In this document: piece by piece, positions 40,309 to 47,986 of the stretch
Numbering within the stretch: the stretch's first letter is position 1
Layout of the letters: the number at the start of each line of letters is the position of its first letter
NCBI GenBank assembly: GCA_001689405.1
Contig: LUJO01000030.1
Coordinates: 31,954-95,953 of the forward strand
DNA: 64,000 nucleotides
Direction of reading: 5' to 3'
From: Candidatus Homeothermus arabinoxylanisolvens
GTDB lineage: Bacteria; Bacteroidota; Bacteroidia; Bacteroidales; Muribaculaceae
The notes under the pieces: model-generated
What the model saw: only the letters and a program-made list of their open reading frames with translations
Database searches by the model: none
What the model was told of the DNA's origin: nothing
Translations under genes and position numbers: made by a program

Positions 40309-41907
40309 TTATTTCTTGAACTCTACAGCGGCCTTCTCGATGCCGAGACCCCGCTTGTAATTCTCGATATAAACGTTGAAGCCGGCTACCTCTGCCTCGG
40401 TAGGCGTGATTTCGGTGCCTACATCGCCCGCAAACACTTCCTTGTCAAGGTAGTCGGGAAGCGACAGGCCGCCGGGGTTGTTGACAAGATACGAAGCCAG
40501 CAGCGCCATGCCCCATGCTCCGCCTTCGCCTGCGGTATCCATTACCGATATCGGCGAGTTAAGAGCGGCGGCAAGTATGCGCTGACCCACACCTTTGGTC
40601 TTGAACAGACCGCCGTGACCGGTGATGCGGTCAACCGATATCTTCTCCTCATTGAAGAGGATGTCGTTGCCTATCTTGAGAACCGCCACGGAGCCGTACA
40701 GATGAGCGCGCATGAAGTTGGCGAGGTTGAAGCGGTCGCCGACAGAGCGCGCGAAAAGCGGACGGCCCTCGGCAAGTCCGGTAACGGGCTCACCCGAGAA
40801 GTAGTTGTACGCCAGCAGACCTCCCGAATCGGGATCGCCGTTCAGAGCGTTGTTGTACAGCTTGCCGTATATCTCGTTCATGTCCACCGGAAGTCCGAGA
40901 AGTTCGGTGTATTCGCGGAACAGGCCTACCCAAGCGTTCAGGTCGGAGGTGCAGTTATTGCAGTGTACCATGGCCACGAGGCTGCCGTCAGGGGTAGTCA
41001 CGATGTCGATAGGCTCGTAGGGTTTGCTAAGCTCCTTCTCAAGCACTATCATAGAGAACGAGGATGTGCCGGCCGATACATTGCCCGTACGCTGCTTGAC
41101 GGCATTGGTGGCCGTCATGCCAGTACCGGCATCGCCTTCGGGCGGACATACGGGTATACCGGCTTTAAGATGGCCGGTCGGGTCGAGCAGCTTGGCTCCC
41201 TCGGCGGTAAGACATCCTGCGTTTTCGCCTGCAAGAAGCACCTTGGGCAGTATGTCATTTAGCTTCCATCCGTAACCTTTGGGCGCCACGAGAGCGTCAA
41301 ACTTCTCAACCATGGCGGCGGAGTAGTTCTTTGTCTCGGGGTCGATGGGCAGCATACCCGAGGCGTCGCCTATGCCGAGTACCTTCTCGCCGGTGATCTG
41401 CCAGTGGATATAGCCGGCAAGAGTGGTCAGGAAGTCGATGTCCTTGACATGCTTCTCGTCATCGAGTATGGCCTGATAAAGATGCGATATGCTCCAGCGA
41501 AGGGGTATGTTGTATACAAACAGCTCCGAAAGCTCGGCGGCCGCACGTGCCGTGTTGGTGTTGCGCCATGTGCGGAAAGGCACGAGTATCTCCTGCTTGC
41601 TGTCAAAGGCCATGTAGCCGTGCATCATGGCGCTGATGCCTATGGCGGCGAGGTTTTCTATCTCGACGCCGTACTGCGCCCTTACATTGTCCTGAAGGTC
41701 GCGGTAGCAGTCGCGCACACCCTCCCATATGGCCTCGATGCTGTATGTCCACAGGCCGTCGACGAGCTGGTTTTCCCACTCGTGGCTGCCTTGGGCTATA
41801 GGCCGGTTGTCGGGCGATATAAGGACGGCTTTGATACGGGTAGAGCCAAACTCGATACCGAGTATGGCTTTACCTGTCTCTATTTTGTTTTTTATGTCAA
41901 ACTCCAT
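40309..41907 (-). CDS. FGGY-family carbohydrate kinase, probable ribulokinase (AraB-type)
   Basis: The 532-residue kinase has the N-terminal phosphate loop (AILGIEFGSTRIKAVLIS), GDASGMLPID, VCPPEGDAGTGMTATNAV near the ATP site and a second-domain VDRITGHGGLFKTKGVGQRILAAAL. It belongs to the FGGY family (ribulokinase, xylulokinase and others). The choice of ribulokinase is from context: it directly follows araA in an operon with araD and araR. In Bacteroides the arabinose operon carries a similar AraB-like FGGY enzyme. It is 12 bases after the araA stop. Confidence 0.88.
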   Translation of the reverse strand: MEFDIKNKIETGKAILGIEFGSTRIKAVLISPDNRPIAQGSHEWENQLVDGLWTYSIEAIWEGVRDCYRDLQDNVRAQYGVEIENLAAIGISAMMHGYMAFDSKQEILVPFRTWRNTNTARAAAELSELFVYNIPLRWSISHLYQAILDDEKHVKDIDFLTTLAGYIHWQITGEKVLGIGDASGMLPIDPETKNYSAAMVEKFDALVAPKGYGWKLNDILPKVLLAGENAGCLTAEGAKLLDPTGHLKAGIPVCPPEGDAGTGMTATNAVKQRTGNVSAGTSSFSMIVLEKELSKPYEPIDIVTTPDGSLVAMVHCNNCTSDLNAWVGLFREYTELLGLPVDMNEIYGKLYNNALNGDPDSGGLLAYNYFSGEPVTGLAEGRPLFARSVGDRFNLANFMRAHLYGSVAVLKIGNDILFNEEKISVDRITGHGGLFKTKGVGQRILAAALNSPISVMDTAGEGGAWGMALLASYLVNNPGGLSLPDYLDKEVFAGDVGTEITPTEAEVAGFNVYIENYKRGLGIEKAAVEFKK

Positions 41908-41919
41908 AATGACTGTCCG

Positions 41920-43452
41920 TTACTTGTTAAGCATGTAGTACACGTCATTGTAGCGAAGCTCTTTCTTGAACTCCTGTATGGTGGTGTTCTTGTCGATGCG
42001 CACCATCTCTATGCCGGCCATCTCTGCGTAGTCTTCCCAGTATTCGGGAGTCAGAGCGTAAGAGAAGCATGAGTGATGGGTACCGCCGGCAAGTATCCAT
42101 GCGCCGGCGCCGATCTCGAAGTTGGGCATCGGTATCCACAGTGCCGAAGCCACGGGCAGTTTGGGAAGCGGCTTGGACTTGATGCACTCCACGTCGTTGA
42201 CAATGAGGCGGAAACGGTTGCCCATGTCGATGACTGTGGCGGTGATGCCGTTGCCGGGCTTCGAAGTAAACACGAGGCGTGCTGTCAGAGCCTTGCGTAT
42301 GCCTATGCCGAGGAAGTGAACCTCAAGACGGGGCTGCTCTTCAGCTATAAGCGGGCACACCTCAAGCATATGGGCCTGAAGGATAGAGCTCTGTGCTCCG
42401 TCGAAGTTGAGAGTGTAGTCCTCAAGGAACGAGCAACCGCCCTCAAGACCCTGAGTCATGTACCAGAGTGTGCGGTAAAGAGCGGCCGACTTCCAGTCGC
42501 CTTCGGCGCCGAAACCGTAACCCTCGGCCATAAGACGCTGCGAGGCGAGGCCCGGTATCTGGTCGAAACCTACAAACTTGGGGTCGTTGATGTCGGCCGT
42601 ACCGAGGTCATCGAAGTTGGTGGTAAAGCCCTTGGCGCCCTTGTCCTGAAGACATGCGCGCAGTGTAAGCTCGGCCTTGGCTGCATTCCATACCGACTTG
42701 TATTCTACCGTTGAAGGATCCTTGACGGCATCCTCGCACTTGTAAAGCGAGAAGTAAGTGTCCATAAGCTCCTTGACGGCATCGTCGGTAACACCCTTGC
42801 CATACTCCATAAGTTCGCTTACGGGGCAATAGTCGACATGATAGCCCAGACGCATCTCGGCATCGACCTTGTCACCGTCGGTAACGGCCACATTGTTCAT
42901 CTGGTCGCCGAAGCGGAGTATGAGCATGTCCTGTGAGTCAGCCCATGCGGCGGCCACACGCGACCACACGGCTATCTTTTCCTGAACGGCCTTGTCTTTC
43001 CAGTAGCCTACCACAACCTTGCGCTTTACGTTCATGCGGGCGCAGATATGGCCGAACTCACGGTCGCCGTGAGCAGACTGGTTGAGGTTCATGAAATCCA
43101 TGTCCATGGTGTCCCACGGTATTTCGGCATTGTACTGGGTATGGAAGTGGAGCAACGGTTTACGCAGCTGCTGCAGGCCGTGAATCCACATCTTGGCCGG
43201 TGAGAAAGTGTGCATCCAAGTGATGATACCCACACACTTGGCGTCATTATTGGCGGCCTTCATTACGGCCTCTACCTCTTTCGACGAGTTGGCCGTGCCT
43301 TTATATACTACTTTTATAGGGAGATTTCCCGAATTATTGAGTCCGTCTACCATCTCTTTGGAGTGAGCGTCTACCGCTACCACGGCATCGCCGCCATAAA
43401 GGAGCTGTGCGCCGGTCACCCACCAGAGTTCAAGATTTTCAAATGCTTTCAT
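41920..43452 (-). CDS. araA: L-arabinose isomerase
   Basis: The 510-residue protein matches AraA throughout: FWFVTGAQ-like start (ELWWVTGAQLLYG), CVGIITWMHTFSPAKMWIHGL, PLLHFHTQYNAEIPWDTMDMDFMNLNQSAHGDREFGHI and a second half with AEGYGFGAEGDWKSAAL and FLEDYTLNF, which carry the metal-binding Glu and His residues. It converts L-arabinose to L-ribulose. The order araD-araA-araB with short gaps shows an operon. Confidence 0.97.
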   Translation of the reverse strand: MKAFENLELWWVTGAQLLYGGDAVVAVDAHSKEMVDGLNNSGNLPIKVVYKGTANSSKEVEAVMKAANNDAKCVGIITWMHTFSPAKMWIHGLQQLRKPLLHFHTQYNAEIPWDTMDMDFMNLNQSAHGDREFGHICARMNVKRKVVVGYWKDKAVQEKIAVWSRVAAAWADSQDMLILRFGDQMNNVAVTDGDKVDAEMRLGYHVDYCPVSELMEYGKGVTDDAVKELMDTYFSLYKCEDAVKDPSTVEYKSVWNAAKAELTLRACLQDKGAKGFTTNFDDLGTADINDPKFVGFDQIPGLASQRLMAEGYGFGAEGDWKSAALYRTLWYMTQGLEGGCSFLEDYTLNFDGAQSSILQAHMLEVCPLIAEEQPRLEVHFLGIGIRKALTARLVFTSKPGNGITATVIDMGNRFRLIVNDVECIKSKPLPKLPVASALWIPMPNFEIGAGAWILAGGTHHSCFSYALTPEYWEDYAEMAGIEMVRIDKNTTIQEFKKELRYNDVYYMLNK

Positions 43453-43484
43453 AATGTTTAGTTTTAAATTGGTTAATGTTGTTG

Positions 43485-44174
43485 TTATTTTTTCTGTCCG
43501 TAATAAGCACCGGGACCATGCTTGCGGTTGAAGTGCTTTTCAATCAGCAGAGGATTCATGGTCAGATGGGGATTTACCGTGTAGGCTATGCTCGCCATCT
43601 TGGCCACCTGCTCCATGACTACGGCATTGTGCACGGCGTCATGCGCATCCTTGCCCCACGCAAACGGGCCGTGGTTTTTCACCAGAACACCCGGAGTGTG
43701 AACGGGATTCATACCCTCGAAGCGCTTGATGATGACGTTGCCGGTCTCAAGCTCGTACTCGCCCTTGACCTCCTCCTCGGTCATGTCGGCCGTACAGGGT
43801 ATGGCATCGTGGAAGTAATCGGCATGAGTAGTGCCTATGTTGGGCAGATCTATGCCGGCCTGAGCCCAAGCGGTGGCGTAGGTGGAATGAGTGTGTACCA
43901 CGCCCCCTATCTCGGGAAACGCCTTATAAAGGGCAAGATGGGTGGGTGTGTCGGATGACGGACGCAGATTGCCCTCTACGACATGGCCGTCGAGGTCAAC
44001 AACTACCATGTCGTCGGCCTTCATGGTGTCATAGTCGACTCCGCTCGGCTTGATGACTACAAGCCCGGTGGCGCGGTCTATGCCCGACACATTGCCCCAT
44101 GTAAATATAACAAGTCCGTGTTTTACCAGATCAAGATTGGCACGAAACACTTTTTCTTTCAATTCTTCAAGCAT
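43485..44174 (-). CDS. araD: L-ribulose-5-phosphate 4-epimerase
   Basis: The 229-residue class II aldolase family protein has FTWGNVSGID, KPSGVDYDTM, RPSSDTPTHLALYKAF and VVHTHSTYATAWAQAG with the zinc-binding His residues, then the third His in the C-terminal half (NPHLTMNPLLIEKHFNRKHG). It epimerises L-ribulose-5-phosphate to D-xylulose-5-phosphate. It starts 6 bases after araR. Confidence 0.95.
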   Translation of the reverse strand: MLEELKEKVFRANLDLVKHGLVIFTWGNVSGIDRATGLVVIKPSGVDYDTMKADDMVVVDLDGHVVEGNLRPSSDTPTHLALYKAFPEIGGVVHTHSTYATAWAQAGIDLPNIGTTHADYFHDAIPCTADMTEEEVKGEYELETGNVIIKRFEGMNPVHTPGVLVKNHGPFAWGKDAHDAVHNAVVMEQVAKMASIAYTVNPHLTMNPLLIEKHFNRKHGPGAYYGQKK

Positions 44175-44180
44175 GTCAGT

Positions 44181-44867
44181 TTACATTTTAAATTTAACCG
44201 ATTGAGCGTATAGCTCCTCATCGAAGGTATAGAGCAAGGCTCCGCGGCGCGATGTGACCTTGTCGATCATATCGGTGCGCTTTATACACGGATTCTCAAG
44301 TATGCGGCGGCGGAAATTGCGCTTGTCGACAGGCTCGCCCAGTATCGTCTCATAAAGGTTCTGAAGCTGCGTGAGCGTGAAATACTCCGGAAGCAGCTCA
44401 AACGCTATAGGCTCGCATGTGGCCTTGCGGCGCAGGGCCTTGACCGCCCGCCTTATCATCTGCGGGTGGTCAAAGCACAGCTCCGGAAGATTGTCGACAT
44501 CGACCCACTGGGCATCATAGGCCTTGACGCGGTCGATGTAAGCGTCATCCCACTTTATAAGGGCGTAGTAGGCTACCGACACAACTCGCTCGCCGGGGTC
44601 GCGGTCAAGGTCACCGAACGCACCCACCTGTTCCATATATACGTTGTCAAGACCCGTAAGCTGATGAAGCACTCGATAAGCGGCATCGTCGACACTCTCC
44701 GACGACTTTACAAAACCGCCCATCAGTGACCACGACCCGAGTGCGGGCTCAAACTTACGGCGAGTCAGCAACAGACACAGGCGTCCTTCGCGCAACGTGA
44801 ACACAATGCAGTCCACGCCGACGAGCATCTTTTCATGAGCCGAATAAAAACCTTGTTCGCGAAACAT
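44181..44867 (-). CDS. araR: Nudix-type transcriptional regulator of arabinose use (AraR of Bacteroides type)
   Basis: The 228-residue protein has a Nudix-like domain (about 12-145; SWSLMGGFVKSSESVDDAAYRVLHQLTGL, where the Nudix box lacks the REUXEE catalytic pattern) followed by a winged-helix region with LPEYFTLTQLQNLYETILGEPVDKRNFRRRIL, typical of NrtR/AraR regulators. In Bacteroides thetaiotaomicron a homolog is the L-arabinose-responsive repressor of the ara genes. Here it sits between the symporter and araD in the operon, so it probably regulates its own operon. Confidence 0.9.
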   Translation of the reverse strand: MFREQGFYSAHEKMLVGVDCIVFTLREGRLCLLLTRRKFEPALGSWSLMGGFVKSSESVDDAAYRVLHQLTGLDNVYMEQVGAFGDLDRDPGERVVSVAYYALIKWDDAYIDRVKAYDAQWVDVDNLPELCFDHPQMIRRAVKALRRKATCEPIAFELLPEYFTLTQLQNLYETILGEPVDKRNFRRRILENPCIKRTDMIDKVTSRRGALLYTFDEELYAQSVKFKM

Positions 44868-44895
44868 ATTCCTTCAATGCGGGCTATAGGGTTGA

Positions 44896-46590
44896 TTACC
44901 AGAAATACCAATAGAATACTGCGGTGATGGCAAGAATGATTACAGTATGTACTACATCCCAAGTGCCCCAGCTTGCGCGGGTGGCGGCACGCTGTTCGGC
45001 AGTAGAGGTTCCGAATACAAGACCCTTGATCTTCTCGGGCGACGGAGCCTTGGTGCAGAGCGATACAATCACTCCCACTGCAAGACAGAACACGAGCATC
45101 CAGCCGCAGAAGAAGAGCCAGTTCTCATCAAAGAACACGCGCTGGAACAAACCGGCATCAGGATTGGCTCCCGCTACAATACCTTGACCTGTATAATAGA
45201 TCTTGGCACCAAGACGGGTAAGACCGATGATAAGACCTGAAAGGAGAGCCCACATACCTCCGAGAGCCGATGCGCGCTTCCATAAAATACCGATAAGGAA
45301 AGCGGCGGCGATACCCGGAGCGAGTACCGACTGTACGTCCTGCAGATAGAGATAGAGCACATCGCCCACCGAACGCATGACAGGTATCCAGAGAATACCG
45401 AGAATCACAATAACAACGGTAGCGGCCTGACCGATGCGCACGAGTTTCTTGGGATCGGTCTTCGGTCTGAGACGCTGATAGAAGTCGATAGTGAAGAGAG
45501 CGGCCGACGAGTTAAACAGCGATGCGAGCGAACTCATGAGAGCGGCAAGAATACCGCACACGATAAGACCCTTGACACCGGCGGGGAGAAGCTTGGCTAC
45601 AAGCGTCGGGAAAGCGGCGTCAGAGTTGGGATTGCCATTGGGAAGCATCGGCAGGAAATCGCCGAGATTCTGATGAAGGGCAAAGGCTATCATGCCCGGA
45701 ATAAGGAACAGGAACACAGGAAGCAGCTTCAGGTAAGCGCCGAAGATAGTACCGCGGCGAGCCTCTTTCTCGTCTTTACCAGAAAGTACACGCTGCACGA
45801 TGAACTGGTCGGTACACCAGTACCAGAAGCCTATCACGGCAGAGCCGATGAGGGCGCCCAGCCACGGATACTGCGCGTCGCGGTTGTCGCGGATGAGGTT
45901 GACCATGCTGTCGCCGTATTCGTTGACCTTGACAGCTGAGCATATGCGCATCATCTCGTCCCAGCCTCCGAGCTCCTTAAGGCCCAGCACAAGGATGATG
46001 AGCGAGCCGAGAAGCAGTATGGGCGTCTGAAGCACCGAAGTGTAAAGTACCGATTTCATACCGCCGAATATGGTGTAGAGAGCGGTGATAAGCACAAGGC
46101 CGATGGCGGCAATCCAGAAAAAGTCTATGCCCCAGAGCTCGTCGATGCCGAACACCTGCTGGAATACAAGACCGCCGGCATAAACCGTAACGGCAACCTT
46201 AGTGAGCACGTAGCTGATGAGCGAGATAGTGGCAAGAATGGTGCGCGACTGCGGATTGAAGCGCTTTTCAAGGAATTCAGGCATGGTGTACACCATACTG
46301 CGGGTGTAGAAGGGCACGAACACCCAACCGAGGATAAGGATCATCCAGCCCTGTATCTCCCAGTGGGCCATGGCCATACCCGACGATGCGCCGGAGCCGG
46401 CAAGACCGATGAGGTGCTCAGAACCGATGTTTGATGCGAAAATCGACGCACCGATGGCAATCCAAGTAGCGTCCTTACCGCCGAGGAAGTAGTCGGCGGC
46501 GTTGTTCTGTTTTTGGCGCATTACCCATACGATAATGCCGATCAGGGCCACGAAGAACAGCCCTATTACAAGCCAGTCAAGAAATTGCAT
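44896..46590 (-). CDS. Sodium:solute symporter (SSS family), probable L-arabinose importer
   Basis: The 564-residue membrane protein has the SSS pattern: KDATWIAIGASIFASNIGSEHLIGLAGSGA near the start, YTRSMVYTMPEFLEKRF, GGMKSVLYTSVLQTPILL, and IVCGILAALMSSLASLFNSSAALFTIDFYQ, the last containing the Na+ site. Fourteen spans are expected. Lying between the mutarotase and araR, it most likely imports arabinose or the sugars that the GH43 enzyme releases. Substrate is inferred from the operon. Confidence 0.92.
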   Translation of the reverse strand: MQFLDWLVIGLFFVALIGIIVWVMRQKQNNAADYFLGGKDATWIAIGASIFASNIGSEHLIGLAGSGASSGMAMAHWEIQGWMILILGWVFVPFYTRSMVYTMPEFLEKRFNPQSRTILATISLISYVLTKVAVTVYAGGLVFQQVFGIDELWGIDFFWIAAIGLVLITALYTIFGGMKSVLYTSVLQTPILLLGSLIILVLGLKELGGWDEMMRICSAVKVNEYGDSMVNLIRDNRDAQYPWLGALIGSAVIGFWYWCTDQFIVQRVLSGKDEKEARRGTIFGAYLKLLPVFLFLIPGMIAFALHQNLGDFLPMLPNGNPNSDAAFPTLVAKLLPAGVKGLIVCGILAALMSSLASLFNSSAALFTIDFYQRLRPKTDPKKLVRIGQAATVVIVILGILWIPVMRSVGDVLYLYLQDVQSVLAPGIAAAFLIGILWKRASALGGMWALLSGLIIGLTRLGAKIYYTGQGIVAGANPDAGLFQRVFFDENWLFFCGWMLVFCLAVGVIVSLCTKAPSPEKIKGLVFGTSTAEQRAATRASWGTWDVVHTVIILAITAVFYWYFW

Positions 46591-46613
46591 GATGATTGGT
46601 TATTAAGGTTAGT

Positions 46614-47768
46614 TTATTTTTCAACACCGAATTTAAATATACAGCGGCTTGAGTACTTCTCGCCTGGAAGCAGGATAACCGAAGGCCACTGGGGCTTGTT
46701 GGGGCTGTCGGGATAGTGCTGGGTCTCAAGGCAGAGTCCGGCATGCTGGTTGTATACCGCGCCGTTTTTGCCGGTCACTGTTCCGTCGAGGAAGTTGCCC
46801 GAATAGAACTGGATGCCGGGCTCGTTGGTATACACGCTGAGTGTGACGCCCGTTGAGGGAGCCACGAGCTTCACAGCCTCTTTCGATATGTCGCCGGCGG
46901 TATTGAGCACCCAGTTGTGGTCAAAGCCGTTGCCGTTCTTGATCTGCTCGAAGTCGAAGTTCTTGATGTCGGCGCCCACCTCCTTGGCGGTGGTGAAGTC
47001 CATCGGGGTATCCTTTACGGGAAGTATCTCGCCCGTAGTCATGTAGGTACTGTCGACCGGAGTGAATCCGTCGGCGTTTATGACAAGCACGTTGTCGGTG
47101 ATGGCCTTGGCGGGATCGCCGTTGAGGTTGAAGTAAGAGTGATTGGTCATGTTGATTACTGTAGGCTTGTCGGTCACGGCCTCGTAGTCTATGTCGAGGG
47201 CGTTGTCGGCGGTAAGCGTATAGGTAACCTGTGCGGTAACCTCGCCGGGGAAGTTGTTGTCACCGTCGGGCGATGTTATCGAGAGCACCAATGTGGAGTC
47301 ACTGGCCTCTTTCACGTCATACACCTTGTACTGCCAGCCTGTGGGACCACCGTGAAGCGTGTGTCCGAAGTTGTTTGTAGGCAGCTGTATGGTATCGCCC
47401 CCCAGAGGCAGACGGCCGTGGTCGATGCGGTTGGCGTAGCGGCCTATGGCGGCGCCGAAGTCGGTCTGGTTGTTTTCGGGGAAGTAGGCTTGAACGCTGT
47501 CAAGTCCGAGAGTCACGTCAATAAACTTTCCGTCACGGTCAGGAACGCTTATCGACACTATGCGGCCACCATAGTTGGTGATGCACACCTCCATGCCGGC
47601 TGCATTTTTAAGCACGTAAAGGCCGGTAGACTTGCCGTCTACTTCAGCCACAAACTTGTTCGGGTCAAGACCCGAATCGGTCAACTCGGGAGCCGCGTTC
47701 TTGCTGCCGCAAGAAGCCATGAGCATAAGAGCTCCTCCACAAATCAAATTCAACTTCAGTCTAAACAT
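46614..47768 (-). CDS. Aldose 1-epimerase (mutarotase), lipoprotein form
   Basis: The 384-residue protein (ATG 47768) begins with a lipoprotein signal (LICGGALMLMASC) so it is periplasmic and lipid-anchored. The GalM fold shows FGAAIGRYANRI, FGHTLHGGPTGW with the catalytic His, VINMTNHSYFNL with the second His, and NEPGIQFYSGNF, HAGLCLETQHYPDSPN with the Glu. It interconverts the anomers of aldoses before uptake. It is the first gene of the arabinose operon. Confidence 0.93.
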   Translation of the reverse strand: MFRLKLNLICGGALMLMASCGSKNAAPELTDSGLDPNKFVAEVDGKSTGLYVLKNAAGMEVCITNYGGRIVSISVPDRDGKFIDVTLGLDSVQAYFPENNQTDFGAAIGRYANRIDHGRLPLGGDTIQLPTNNFGHTLHGGPTGWQYKVYDVKEASDSTLVLSITSPDGDNNFPGEVTAQVTYTLTADNALDIDYEAVTDKPTVINMTNHSYFNLNGDPAKAITDNVLVINADGFTPVDSTYMTTGEILPVKDTPMDFTTAKEVGADIKNFDFEQIKNGNGFDHNWVLNTAGDISKEAVKLVAPSTGVTLSVYTNEPGIQFYSGNFLDGTVTGKNGAVYNQHAGLCLETQHYPDSPNKPQWPSVILLPGEKYSSRCIFKFGVEK

Positions 47769-47802
47769 AATTACTGTGTTCTTGATATAGATTTTTAATG
47801 GG

Positions 47803-47855
47803 TGTAAAAGTAACACTTATTTTGACAATCCAAAAATTTTTATACATGTTTTACA
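47803..47855. promoter_or_regulatory. Candidate regulatory region of the arabinose operon
   Basis: TGTAAAA at 47803-47809 and its inverted copy TTTTACA at 47849-47855 lie upstream of the mutarotase gene. The first overlaps a partial palindrome (GTGT...ACAC) and a weak box TTACTTTT that could be the -7 element. AraR binding here is plausible from position, but I do not have a firm operator consensus to test it. Confidence 0.35.
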
Positions 47856-47875
47856 ACATAATTTAGCATTTACCG

Positions 47876-47911
47876 ATTAGCCCTATTAGACTAATTAGAC
47901 CAATTAGACTA
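47876..47911. repeat. 9-bp minisatellite, four units
   Basis: The units are attagccct, attagacta, attagacca, attagacta. Read on the other strand they match the units at 25033-25068 (tagtctaat, tggtctaat and so on). It lies between the ara operon start and the secDF terminator. Confidence 0.9.
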
Positions 47912-47931
47912 ATACACATTATTATATACGC

Positions 47932-47964
47932 AGTCGGGGCACCCTGCTATGGAGTGCCCCGACT
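47932..47964. terminator. Hairpin after secDF
   Basis: AGTCGGGGCAC and GTGCCCCGACT form an 11-bp stem around an 11-base loop. It lies 22 bases after the secDF stop. On the minus strand it is followed by an AT-rich stretch rather than a clean T-run, and on the plus strand by TTTA, so termination strength is uncertain. Confidence 0.65.
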
Positions 47965-47986
47965 TTATCATTGTGGATGTGGCTGA

